A DNA stretch of 64,000 nucleotides. Source: an uncultured Methanomicrobiales archaeon. Lineage in GTDB: Archaea; Halobacteriota; Methanomicrobia; Methanomicrobiales; Methanospirillaceae. Of the stretch, positions 9,549 to 19,811 are shown in pieces. Made by a program: the position numbers and the translations under genes. Each line of letters starts with the position of its first letter. Position 1 is the first letter of the stretch. The stretch covers positions 96,770-160,769 of the forward strand of contig CAILCG010000019.1 in the NCBI GenBank assembly GCA_903832665.1. Direction: 5' to 3'. The notes beneath the pieces were generated by a model, which did no database searches, had not been told where the DNA came from, and worked only from the letters and a program-made list of their open reading frames with translations.

Positions 9549-11231
9549 TTACGTGCCGGTAAACAGCGGCACATCCCGGAATTCACCGGCATCGAAGACG
9601 CCCCGTTCTGTGATGCGGAACGAGGGGATGACCGTTAAGGAAAGGAACGAGAGGTACATGAAGGGATCTTCAATACCGCCCATCCTGTCAGTGACTCTGT
9701 GCAGGTCTTCCAACTGCCCTGCAACGACCGGGTATGGCAGCGTGGACATGAGACCTCCGCAATCCAGCGGAAGGCAGGTCTCCGTCTCTCCCACAACCGC
9801 GACCATCCCGCCCTGCATGCGTATGACCGCGGCAATCGCCCGGAGGATCTCGTCGTCACTGGTCCCGACTGCGATCACATTATGCGTATCATGGGCAACG
9901 CTCGATGCAATGGCACCGGCAGAAAACCTGAACCCCCGCACCAGCCCGATGCCGCATGCCCCGGTGCCGTACCGGTTGACGACAACGACTTTGAGCACGT
10001 CATCTTCCGGTTGAGCACGGTCAAAGGGAATGCGGAGGGATTCGGTTACGATCTGGTGGTGCAGGAGACCGATCACCCGGGCCGTGCCCTTGCCATGAAT
10101 CTCCAGTGCATCACGGGATGGGACGGTGCACTGGAACGTGCGGGGCAGTGATGCACCCTTTTCCGGGACGGTGTCTGCAATGGCGGTTCCGGTAACAAAT
10201 ACCTGCCGGACGACAAATGTTGCGGGGTCATCGATCACGCAGAAGTCGGCCCGTCTTCCCGGGGTAAGCGCCCCGCGATCGGTGAGCCCGAACCGTTCCG
10301 CAGCAGAGAGGGTAGCCATGCGGATCGCCAGTTCCGGCCTGACCCCGCAGGAGATTGCTTTGCGTATGCAGCGGTCGATATGCCCGTCCTGCACCAGGAG
10401 ATCGACATGGCAGTCATCGGTGGCAAAACAGCAGCGGGAGACGGTCAGGGGCGTGATGAGGGGGGCCAGTTCCTCAATATTGTGCTCCGTTGAGCCTTCC
10501 CGGATATAGATGAACATCCCTTTTTTGAGTTTTTCTTCTGCCTCATCCCGCCCGGTGCATTCATGATCGCTCTGAAGTCCCGCAAGGATGTAGGCATTCA
10601 GGTCCATTCCCGAGAGTATGGGGGCATGTCCGTCCCGCAGGGAAAAAAGTGCCAGTTTCTCCCCGATGGAGGGATCCCCGCCAAGAACCCCGGGAAAGTT
10701 CATCATCTCGCCAAGACCCAGCACGCCTTCCTGGTCTCTGAAGGATTCCAGGTCTGCTGCGTCAAGGACCGCCCCGCCGACATCCACCGGCGTTGCCGGA
10801 ACGCAGGATGGCAGCATATACCGGATATCCACCGGAAGTCCCACCCGCTGGGAGAGCATGTACTCGATACCTGCTGCGCCGGCAACATTGGCGATCTCGT
10901 GGGGATCGGCGATCACGGTTGCCGTTCCATGCTGTGCCACCAGCCGGGCATATTCCCGGGGGGTGAGCAGCGAACTCTCAATATGGACATGGGCATCGAT
11001 GAGCCCGGCCACCAGGTACCTGCCCGAGAGATCGTATTCTGTTTTCCCCGTGTAATTCCCGATGCCAAGGATGACACCGTCTTTCACCGCGAGCGTGCCC
11101 GTCTCCCAGGTACAGGAGAACGGGTTGAATATCTTTGCGTTTTTGAAGACTGCATCGGCAGGAACAACTCCCCGGGCTGCATTGATCCGATCTCGAGAAA
11201 AAACATCCATTGTCATTACATCCGGTATCAA
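9549..11231 (-). CDS. ade: adenine deaminase
   Basis: GLIDAHVHIESSLLTPREYARLVAQHGTATVIADPHEIANVAG; TDDCHVDLL; C-terminal GGMVAVV. Confidence 0.92.
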   Translation of the reverse strand: MIPDVMTMDVFSRDRINAARGVVPADAVFKNAKIFNPFSCTWETGTLAVKDGVILGIGNYTGKTEYDLSGRYLVAGLIDAHVHIESSLLTPREYARLVAQHGTATVIADPHEIANVAGAAGIEYMLSQRVGLPVDIRYMLPSCVPATPVDVGGAVLDAADLESFRDQEGVLGLGEMMNFPGVLGGDPSIGEKLALFSLRDGHAPILSGMDLNAYILAGLQSDHECTGRDEAEEKLKKGMFIYIREGSTEHNIEELAPLITPLTVSRCCFATDDCHVDLLVQDGHIDRCIRKAISCGVRPELAIRMATLSAAERFGLTDRGALTPGRRADFCVIDDPATFVVRQVFVTGTAIADTVPEKGASLPRTFQCTVPSRDALEIHGKGTARVIGLLHHQIVTESLRIPFDRAQPEDDVLKVVVVNRYGTGACGIGLVRGFRFSAGAIASSVAHDTHNVIAVGTSDDEILRAIAAVIRMQGGMVAVVGETETCLPLDCGGLMSTLPYPVVAGQLEDLHRVTDRMGGIEDPFMYLSFLSLTVIPSFRITERGVFDAGEFRDVPLFTGT

Positions 11232-11234
11232 AGA

Positions 11235-11606
11235 TTATCGCGCGTCAAGGACGATGATCCGGCTGTTCTCATCTTTTATATCCGCATTTGAGACAATGTG
11301 GAGGCGGTCTTTCAAATCCACGATGGTCGTGATCTCTCCACGGAGGTCGATGATACCTTTCATGTAGGAGGCGCTGTTGGGAAGTTTTGTGATGGTTGTG
11401 TACTCCACCACTTCCTTGACATCGAAGAGATCTACTGCATATCGCTCGTTCCCTAGGAGAAATTCAACGACCTGCAGCATACCTTTCTCGTGCTTTCCTG
11501 CCTTTGTCTCCCTGATGGAGTTGTTGTTCTCAAGCGATTCTGTGCCCGGGGCGACAGGAGAAGAGGGGTGATTTCCCTCTTCCGTTGGCTTTGTAGATTT
11601 TGCCAT
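11235..11606 (-). CDS. cheW: CheW-like adaptor
   Basis: VEFLLGNERYAVDLFDVKEVVEYTTITKLPNSASYMKGIIDLRGEITTIVDL. Confidence 0.85.
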   Translation of the reverse strand: MAKSTKPTEEGNHPSSPVAPGTESLENNNSIRETKAGKHEKGMLQVVEFLLGNERYAVDLFDVKEVVEYTTITKLPNSASYMKGIIDLRGEITTIVDLKDRLHIVSNADIKDENSRIIVLDAR

Positions 11607-11621
11607 TTCTGTACCCCCGAA

Positions 11622-14544
11622 TCAGCACTTGAACCGTGAGACTTCCTTTGTCACTTTATCGACAATCGTGTTGGCATTGCCGATAACCTTGGTGATCTGG
11701 TCAATGGCAGCGGCCGATTCTTCGCTGGCAGCAGCGACATCGGTGGACTCCTTGGATGTGCTCTGCATCAGTCCGCCCACTTCATTGATGCTTGCGGTCA
11801 CTTCTTCGACAGATGCGGCCTGCTCCTCTGCTGCGGCAGCCACGTCACTGATGTTCTTGCTTATCTGGTCGATGGAAGTAACGATCTTGGAGAAGCTGCT
11901 CAGGGTCTCCTGCAGGGCTTCGCTGCCCTGTTTCACACCCGTGTTGGATGATGCAACTGCATCAACAGCACTGTTGGTCTGGGTCTGGAGGCTGTTGATC
12001 ATCTCGGCGATCTTCTCTGCTGAAGCCCGTGACTCGGCTGCAAGCGATTTGACTTCCGTTGCAACTACGGCAAACCCGCGTCCTGCATCTCCTGCCCTCG
12101 CGGCTTCGATCGCTGCATTGAGGGCGAGGAGGTTTGTCTGGTTTGCCAGGTCCGTGATCAGGCTGACAATCTCGCTGATCTTGTCCATCTGTCCCTTGAT
12201 CTCCAGGATAATGACATTGACATCATTGGATGACTTGGTAATGCCCTGCATCCCGCTCTCGGTCTTCTGGGCAAGTTCCATGCCTTCTTTGCTGAAGACC
12301 GTCGTGTCCTGCACGAGTTTTGCGGTTACATCAGCACGGGTGGCGACTTCCTGGATGGTGCGGGAGAGGTCTTCCATTGCCTTCTGCACCTGGTCGATAC
12401 CCGACATTGATTTCTCGACATTGACGCTGACAGCGCTGGTATTCTTGGCCATCTGGCTGGCACCTGCCGAGACTTCTTCTACACTCGCATTTGCCTCTTC
12501 GGCACCTGCTGCGAGATCGGTCACCTGGACACTGATGTTGGTGATTGCATCGGACACGGAGATGCCGATATTGTTCAATGCTTCTTTGAAGGCTAACCAG
12601 TCGCCGGGAACCTTGAGATTCGGGTCTACGCGGGTGGTGAAGTCCTGTGAAGCGTATCCTTTCGAAACCCGGAGGGCCTCATTGACCGGCTCGATGACCG
12701 AGTCGAGCGTTGCATTGACTCCTTCGACAACCTTGCGGTAATCCCCGGTGTGTTTGCTGGCATCGGCACGGGTCTTGAGTTTGCCCTCGTCAGCGGCCTT
12801 GGAGAGCATGGTGGCATCCTGGATCAGCCGCTCGATCGCCTCCATCATCTTGATAAATGCAGGCACTAACTGATCTTTTTCAGACCTGCGTCCAATCTTC
12901 TGGTAATCCGGGAGTTCGGTGATATCGCCATTGGCAACGTGATTTACCGTGTCGGTAACATGGCGGATACGGACTTCAACCGTGTTTACGGCTTTTCCGA
13001 CATCCGCGTATATGCCCTGGTAGGTCCCCTCAACATTGGTGGAATAATCATTGACTGACATCCTCTGGAGCACGGCATTTGCTTCTGTAAGGCCTCCAAG
13101 ACCGTCGATACAGTTGTTGAGGTTGTTCTTGATCTCGTTGAAGTCACCGTTGTAGTTGTCCGTGATCTTCTTCGGGATGTCTCCTTTGGAGATGCGGTCG
13201 ACATATTCCGCAGCCACATTCAGCGGGCCGATAACTGCGTCAAGGGTTGCATTGACCCCTTCAACGATCTTCTTGTAATCGCCCATATGCTTGCTTGCGT
13301 CCGCACGGGTGTCGAGTTTTCCGTCGATTGCGGCTTTTACCAGCATGTTCGCATCGATGGTAAGAGCATTGATGTTGTCGATACAGTTGTTGAGGTTGTT
13401 CTTGATCTCGTTGAAGTCACCGTTGTAGTTGTCGGTGATCTTCTTGGGCATGTCCCCTTTGGAGATGCGGTCAACGTATTCCGCAGCCACGTTCAGCGGT
13501 CCGATTACTGCATCGAGGGTTGCATTTACGCCTTCGACAATTTTCTTATAATCTCCCTTATGTTTGGTGGCGTCAGCCCGGGTGTCGAGTTTACCCGCAA
13601 CAGCCGCTTTTGAAAGCATGTTGGCATCGGCGACAAGTGCACGGAGCGAGACTGTGATGGTGTTTATTGCGGGAACTACCTCATCCTCATCATCAGAGGC
13701 CTTCAAATCCATCGTAAGGTCGCCATCCGCGATCTTCTTCATGGTACCAACAATCCATTTCTGTTGTCCGTCGGCGAAACTGTCCATAGTTCTGGCCATT
13801 TCACCGATCTCATCTTTCCGGTTGAGTTTGAGCCGTGCTCCAAGGTGCCCCTTTTTAAGTTCTTTCAGGTTGTTGGCGACCTGTTCAACCGGCCCGGTGA
13901 TGCTCTTGCTCAAGTAGAGTGCAAGGGCAATCGCGATGATTATGCCGATGATGGTTGCAATAATCATCATCAGTGCACTGCTGTTATAGAGGGCCGTATT
14001 ACCATCAGAAATTTTTTTTCGCAGCGTCTGTGTTGTAGTTGGTGAGCGTTGTAACGGCTGCAACTGCTCCCATGCGGGCAGTGATCAGCGGGGATCCTGC
14101 GGTCAGGGCTGCATCAACAGTCTTCATATCATTTTTATCCGCTGCTGCGATGGTTGCATCAAATTGGGCACTGAACGCAGCATAGTTTGTATCAAACTGC
14201 GCCAGGCCTGCTTTTTCTTCAGGTGACAGCGGCGTGCCACGATAGGCATCTAAATTTGTTTTGAGATCTGTCCGCAGATCTGCTATTGTGGTTAGTGCAG
14301 TTGTCCTCGATGTAGGGACATAGATATACCGGTATTATTCTGCCCTCAACTGCTGGAAATCGGCAGCTACATTTCCCAGTTGATCTATGGGAACGGTATT
14401 ATCCTTGTACAATTTTGTATCAGCGGCGTCCATTGTGCCCATATTTGTGTAACCGATCAATGCCACAACGACTAGGATCAGCACGACGACCAGGAATCCC
14501 CCGATCATCTTCTTCCCGATTTTCATATCATCGATGAAACTCAT
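11622..14544 (-). pseudogene. methyl-accepting chemotaxis protein, interrupted (in-frame TAA at 14335-14337 and frameshift at the 8-T run 14012-14019)
   Basis: N-terminal ORF 14335-14544 (MSFIDDMKIGKKMIGGFLVVVLI), continuous sense reading after the TAA to the poly-A run, then main ORF 11622-14063 with HAMP repeats and [38 protein letters not shown]. Confidence 0.85.
13090..13600. repeat. tandem HAMP-like coding repeat, period 273 bp
   Basis: CAGTTGTTGAGGTTGTTCTTGATCTCGTTGAAGTCACCGTTGTAGTTGTC at 13111 and again at 13384; protein repeat [29 protein letters not shown](M/I)[24 protein letters not shown]. Confidence 0.9.
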
Positions 14545-14871
14545 GTTCTGTAACCTCTGATTTCTTCCTCATATACTCTGGATTTCCCTCGTTTTCCCGT
14601 ATTTTTGACGGGATGCAGGGCTTCAATGTACCCTTCCCCGCATCCCCTGCAGGCAGGAGCCCTGTCGTTGCAGTGTTTTTGGGGCTCCCGACTATCCCGG
14701 TATTCCGGACTGAATGTGGGCGAAACAATCTTTTGTTCAATTTAATATATAAATGTTCTGCGTTATGGTGATGATAAGCGATGATTAAAATAGATGAACA
14801 GATATGATAATTATTACTAATCGCCGCAAGGAAAAATTGCGGATTTTAAATGGTGGGAGCATCACGAGAGC

Positions 14872-16539
14872 ATGGTAAAAGACAATGAAATCCTGCGCAT
14901 CAGGGAGGAGCTGGAGCGCAACCCCAAGGGAATGACGATCGAAGACGTCTCCCAGAAACTTTCTATGAACCGCGGCACCGCAGCAAAATATCTCAACCTC
15001 CTGGTGGTTTCCGGGCAGGCAGAGATGCGCACGCTCGGCCCGGCCAAGCTCTTCTCCATCTCCCAGCGGGTGCCCCTCTCGCAGATGCTCAGTGTCTGGA
15101 CGGACCTTATCCTGATTCTCGATGCCGATCTCTTCATCCAGCAGGTGAATGATGCTCTCCTCACCTATTTCCAGCTTGAACGGGTCCAGCTCATGGGTGT
15201 GCAGCTCACCCACTCACCCCTGGCGCCTTACTTTAACGAAGGTCACCTGGATACCCTGAAAGCAGCTCTCGATGGCGATGAGAAGATCTTTGAAGAAGAA
15301 ATGGACATTCACGGTAAGCAGCATACCTTCCGGATAAAAATCCTCCCGCTCGTGTTTGACCAGGGCGGTAAAGGTATTGGCGCCATCTTCATCGACATCA
15401 CCGGTATCAAAGCCTACCAGCACGATCTTGAAGGCAAGGTTAAGGAGCGCACCGAGCTACTCCATGAGACCAATGTCGAACTGGAGCGCAGGATCCGCGA
15501 GTACAAGAAGATCGAAAAAGCCCTGGTAGAATCCGAAGAAAAGTACCGGGCGCTCGTGGACAATATAACTGAGGTGATCTTCACCATCAATGATCACGGT
15601 GTAATAACCTACATGTCACCCGCAATCCGGCCCATCCATGGCTATTCGCCCCAGGAATTGCTTGGCCGGCCCATTGCAGACTACGTGAACAGCGACGATC
15701 TGGTCTCTTTTACCCAGGGACTCGACAAAAGTAAGAGCGGAAACATCAGGCCGTTTGAATTCCGTCTCGTGACAAAAGACGGGGCATTGCGCTGGGTACA
15801 TGCATCGGGAAAACCCGTTGAACACGCGGGAGCCCCGGATGGGTACCAGGGGATGATCACCGATATCCATGAGCATAAACGTGCTGAGGACACGCTTCGC
15901 AGGGCCAACAAACAGATTGTTCTCCTCAACAGCATTACCCGCCACGATATCCTCAACGGCATAACAAAGCTCCTCGCCTTCCTCGAGATCGCAAAGCGCG
16001 AGACCCAAGATGCCAAGCAGTTGGAACGTATCGAAAAAGAAAAAGAGATCACCAATACGATCCAGCGACAGATCACGTTTACCCGGGATTACCAGAACAT
16101 CGGTATCCGCCCCCCGCAGTGGAAGGATATTGATACCAGCATAAGGATTGCGGCAGAAGAAGTGAACCTCGGGAAAATTACCCTCTCGGTAAACGTTGGC
16201 AAGATTGCGGTTTTTGCTGACGATCTGATTGAAAAGGTCTTTTACAACCTGATGGAAAATTTCGTACAGCACGGTGAGAAGGTCACTGCAATTTCGTTCT
16301 CTGCAAAAAAGCGGGGCAAGTCCCTGGTAATCGTCTGCGAAGATGACGGGAAGGGTATCAGGAAAGAAGACAAGGAACTGATTTTCGATCACAGCCACGG
16401 GGGAAGAATCAACTACGGGCTCTTCTTCTCCCGGGAAGTGCTAGCCATTACCGGCCTCACCATCAAAGAGACGGGTACTGAAGGTGCAGGGGCACGTTTC
16501 GAAATTACCGTTCCTGAAGAAATGATACGGGGTGCATAA
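14872..16539 (+). CDS. sensor histidine kinase: N-terminal winged-helix HTH, two PAS-like regions, HisKA-like and HATPase
   Basis: GMTIEDVSQKLSMNRGTAAKYLNLLVVSGQAEMRTLGPAKLF; EEKYRALVDNITEVIFTIND; NSITRHDILNGITKLLAF; CEDDGKGI. Confidence 0.85.
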   Translation: MVKDNEILRIREELERNPKGMTIEDVSQKLSMNRGTAAKYLNLLVVSGQAEMRTLGPAKLFSISQRVPLSQMLSVWTDLILILDADLFIQQVNDALLTYFQLERVQLMGVQLTHSPLAPYFNEGHLDTLKAALDGDEKIFEEEMDIHGKQHTFRIKILPLVFDQGGKGIGAIFIDITGIKAYQHDLEGKVKERTELLHETNVELERRIREYKKIEKALVESEEKYRALVDNITEVIFTINDHGVITYMSPAIRPIHGYSPQELLGRPIADYVNSDDLVSFTQGLDKSKSGNIRPFEFRLVTKDGALRWVHASGKPVEHAGAPDGYQGMITDIHEHKRAEDTLRRANKQIVLLNSITRHDILNGITKLLAFLEIAKRETQDAKQLERIEKEKEITNTIQRQITFTRDYQNIGIRPPQWKDIDTSIRIAAEEVNLGKITLSVNVGKIAVFADDLIEKVFYNLMENFVQHGEKVTAISFSAKKRGKSLVIVCEDDGKGIRKEDKELIFDHSHGGRINYGLFFSREVLAITGLTIKETGTEGAGARFEITVPEEMIRGA

Positions 16540-16601
16540 ACAGTATGGTGAATGAAATGACAGATACGACAAGTCCAACCAGGAATTACCGGAGGTGACG
16601 T

Positions 16602-17117
16602 ATGGGTGAAGTACAATCATCGGAACAGAAGGGCAGCGGAACCGGTATAGATGCGTTGATCGAAGTAGTAGAGTTCAACCTCGGCGGAAAAAGATACGCC
16701 CTGGATATCCAGCTCGTGCGGGAGATTGTGGTAATGATGCCCATCACTCCCATCCCCCGTGCACCGGATTTTATCTCGGGAGTGCTCAATCTCCACGGTG
16801 AGATCACCTACATTATCAACCTCAATAAGTTACTGGCCGTTGATGATCCGGCAATCCGGAAGGATCAGAAAATTATTGTTTTTGTCCCCGGGGCTGCCAA
16901 AGGAAACAATGTCGGTATCATTGTTGACAATGTGAGCAGCGTCTTCCAGGTCCAGAAAGAGGACATCGAAACAATGATCGATAATTCCTCATCCAATCTC
17001 TCAAATTTTGTAAAAGGGATTATCAAACTCCGGAGTGAAGAACAGGATAAATCCAGAAAAGGACTGCTCATCTGGATTGATATGGAAAAAATAATTGAGG
17101 GTATGGTACCCGGATAA
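16602..17117 (+). CDS. cheW: CheW-like adaptor
   Basis: VEFNLGGKRYALDIQLVREIVVMMPITPIPRAPDFISGVLNLHGEITYIINL. Confidence 0.88.
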   Translation: MGEVQSSEQKGSGTGIDALIEVVEFNLGGKRYALDIQLVREIVVMMPITPIPRAPDFISGVLNLHGEITYIINLNKLLAVDDPAIRKDQKIIVFVPGAAKGNNVGIIVDNVSSVFQVQKEDIETMIDNSSSNLSNFVKGIIKLRSEEQDKSRKGLLIWIDMEKIIEGMVPG

Positions 17118-17153
17118 ATCCCCAAAATTTTAAGAGCAGTAATAGCATTATTG

Positions 17154-17996
17154 ATGCGTAAGCATCACGAGGCGGATATGGACGATTTTGACACCCTGAA
17201 ACGGTACATTGAACAAACGCTGAAGATCCAGTGCTCGAGCTATAAGGAGGATTATATCAAGCGCCGCCTCTTATCCCGGATGCGCTCAACCAATTCGGCA
17301 GATTACGGGTCGTATCTCCGGTATCTCAAGACAAATACGCCGGAACTCGAACTGTTGAGAAACGCGCTCACCATCAATGTTACTGAATTTTTCCGGGACA
17401 CGGAAGTGTATGAAGCGATCCGCAAGGAAGTCCTGCCGGATCTGTTCAAACAGCGCAAACGTCTCCGTATCTGGAGCGCCGGCTGTTCTACCGGAGAAGA
17501 ACCCTACTCACTTGCCATGATCCTTCATGAAATGATGGCGCTTCACAAGGATTATTCTGCACAGATCCTTGCAACTGATATCGACCAGGTGGTGCTCGGT
17601 AAAGCTAAGGAGGGAATATTCTCCCCAAAAGCCATGGTCAAGCTCACCGAGACCCAGACCCCCCGGCATTTTGACAAGCTTCCCGATGGCAATTACCAGG
17701 CAAAACCCCATTTAAAAGAACTGATCAAGTTCACGTCCAATGATCTGATGTCCGGTGTGCCCGTCTCGCGGTTCCTGGATCTCATCACCTGCCGCAATGT
17801 TACCATCTATTTCAACGAGAAACAGAAAGATGATCTCGCCCGCACCTTCCACGATGCACTGGTTGCTGACGGGTACTACATCATGGGAAAGACCGAATAT
17901 CTCGGCCGTGGCGTAGACGGCCTGTTTGTCCCGAAAAATACTGCCCAGAAAATTTTTGTCAAAAAAGAGAAATCTGCGCCCCCAAAAAGCGCTTAA
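17154..17996 (+). CDS. cheR: CheR-type MCP glutamate O-methyltransferase
   Basis: VTEFFRDTEVYEAIRKEVLPDL; RIWSAGCSTGEEPYSLAMIL; ATDID; CRNVTIYFNEKQ. Confidence 0.92.
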   Translation: MRKHHEADMDDFDTLKRYIEQTLKIQCSSYKEDYIKRRLLSRMRSTNSADYGSYLRYLKTNTPELELLRNALTINVTEFFRDTEVYEAIRKEVLPDLFKQRKRLRIWSAGCSTGEEPYSLAMILHEMMALHKDYSAQILATDIDQVVLGKAKEGIFSPKAMVKLTETQTPRHFDKLPDGNYQAKPHLKELIKFTSNDLMSGVPVSRFLDLITCRNVTIYFNEKQKDDLARTFHDALVADGYYIMGKTEYLGRGVDGLFVPKNTAQKIFVKKEKSAPPKSA

Positions 17997-18259
17997 TGTT
18001 TTTGCTGGTCATCCACTTCCATCTTATCGCCGCGGACAAAATCCTGGGTCAGTTCGTACTGCATCTTTTTGCGGGATGACTGGAGTTTTATCTGGGTAAA
18101 GACAACGTAAAAGTTGACCCCCACGATAACGATTATGAGCATCAGGCTGACCCACAGCATCATACCCTGTGCAGAGAGAAACGCAGCCCAGAGAAGTACA
18201 ACGAACGAGATCAGGTAAAAAACGATCCACGTTTGAAGGCCCGGAAGCTCCATACTCAT
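17993..18259 (-). CDS. small two-TM membrane protein
   Basis: Hydrophobic helices FYLISFVVLLWAAFLSA and LWVSLMLIIVIVGVNFYVVF. Confidence 0.6.
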   Translation of the reverse strand: MSMELPGLQTWIVFYLISFVVLLWAAFLSAQGMMLWVSLMLIIVIVGVNFYVVFTQIKLQSSRKKMQYELTQDFVRGDKMEVDDQQKH

Positions 18260-18426
18260 CAGTTGTTCAGCGGATGCATAAAAAATATCCGTGGTTTTTT
18301 TGTCACGCAGGTACCGTGCAACAACAGATTTTCCGTTCTGTTAAAAAAAATGTCGGGATCTTTCCTGGATCATTTTTGCTGAAATGTTCGCCATAATTTT
18401 TTAAAGAGCATCGCCTAGTACTTTGT

Positions 18427-19077
18427 GTGGAAAAAGGCGATATTCTTACGTTTGCAGTCGGTTTTCTCATAGTACTCGTAATAGCCTTACTTGCAAATCC
18501 CCAGAATCTGGCCGCAATAAAAGGTATTGGTGAAAAACCCACCCCCGTCCCAACTCCGCTACCTGTTGCGACTCCCTTCCCTGTCGTACAGATCCCCGTT
18601 CAGACATTTGCCAAACCAACCCCCGCCCCGGTAGTCACTGATGCAGTCCCGTATCAGATAGTTTATTCTGACAAACCCTTCACGTACCCGGTCTTTAAAC
18701 TTCCTGATAATATGGAGACCTACGGTGCTTCGGATATTATCGCACGCAACCAGGAGATGGTCCCCTTTGCATTCGTGCAAGGAACACGAGGCGAGCTTAC
18801 CCAGAAATTTTCTGTTCCCTACCCGGTCTGGATCATCAATAACACCGTTACGGCAAATCTTACTCCCCAGTATGGCAGGTTCAGGATGGCCCTTTGCGAT
18901 GCACAAGATGGTTCCATCCTTGAAGGCGAAGAGATTCTTAACCGGAGTTCTTCGTACCGTCTTGTCCAGGTCTCGAATACGGAAATGTACATGATCATCG
19001 GTACCGCGTATATTGATGGTTACTATATCAGCCTGGAGACCCCCCGGAATTATTACGATCTCTACCGGCCCAAATAA
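18427..19077 (+). CDS. hypothetical membrane-anchored exported protein
   Basis: N-terminal TM then Pro/Thr-rich linker PTPVPTPLPVATPFPV. Confidence 0.7.
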   Translation: MEKGDILTFAVGFLIVLVIALLANPQNLAAIKGIGEKPTPVPTPLPVATPFPVVQIPVQTFAKPTPAPVVTDAVPYQIVYSDKPFTYPVFKLPDNMETYGASDIIARNQEMVPFAFVQGTRGELTQKFSVPYPVWIINNTVTANLTPQYGRFRMALCDAQDGSILEGEEILNRSSSYRLVQVSNTEMYMIIGTAYIDGYYISLETPRNYYDLYRPK

Positions 19078-19322
19078 GGTTTTGAACACGTTTTTTTTTG
19101 GAACGGTTTTAAAATTTTTATCCAAAAACTGTTTTCATAAAGTCACACAAAATCCGGATTCTTTTTTTGAGCAGCAAAAATTTTCCACCGCAGATCGATC
19201 TCCGGAAATTTTTTTTTAATCGACCCCTCAGCCCCTGCCTGAAATTTTTCAAGCAGACCTTGATTGCATTTCCCAGACCCTCTCGTCGGGGAACGAATTT
19301 TTTTGTCGCTTGTACATGCATT

Positions 19323-19344
19323 TTGTCGGATAATTATCCGACAA
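19323..19344. promoter_or_regulatory. perfect 22-bp palindrome TTGTCGGATAATTATCCGACAA
   Basis: Read directly; left arm TTGTCGGATAA is the exact reverse complement of right arm TTATCCGACAA, in a ~730 bp non-coding gap. Confidence 0.6.
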
Positions 19345-19811
19345 TCGGCTCATTAACTGACACCCTCAGTACGTGATTGAAATTTTCCGGGCAGAGTCTG
19401 ACTAAAAAAATTTTCGAAAAAAAGCTCCTTCTGATGGGAAAATGTTCACCAATTATGTACCAAAAATGTGATTTCGTATCGCACTCAGGAACTCGCATGA
19501 CGCTTCTGACCAGCCAGTTATGGCCGGGAAATCTTCTGTGGGACCTGTACGATAGGTCAGTCCTGGAAAAAATCGCCCGGTCAACCTATGATCGGTGAAA
19601 TCGTATAAATGGCCAAACTTTTAATACCCGGCCATTACGATTGAGATACAATCTGTATTTGGGTTGTGAAAAAAATTGCAGGACAAATGTCCTGTTCACA
19701 AGCTCCCCCCAATGATGCATCAAAAGCCAAAACGGATTCTGAAATCGGAGATGGAAGTCCATTCTCCTCAGGAAAACAAGAGAATAAATCCCGGATTCCA
19801 AAGGATGCCCT

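Noticed and set aside
11629-12741. 370 aa plus-strand ORF opposite the MCP
   Set aside because: Ser/Ala/Leu-rich antisense translation of coiled-coil signalling repeats; the minus strand encodes a canonical MCP signalling domain.
13090-13600. Possible CRISPR-like or DNA repeat array
   Set aside because: Period is 273 bp and in-frame within the MCP HAMP-like domains; a protein repeat, not a CRISPR.
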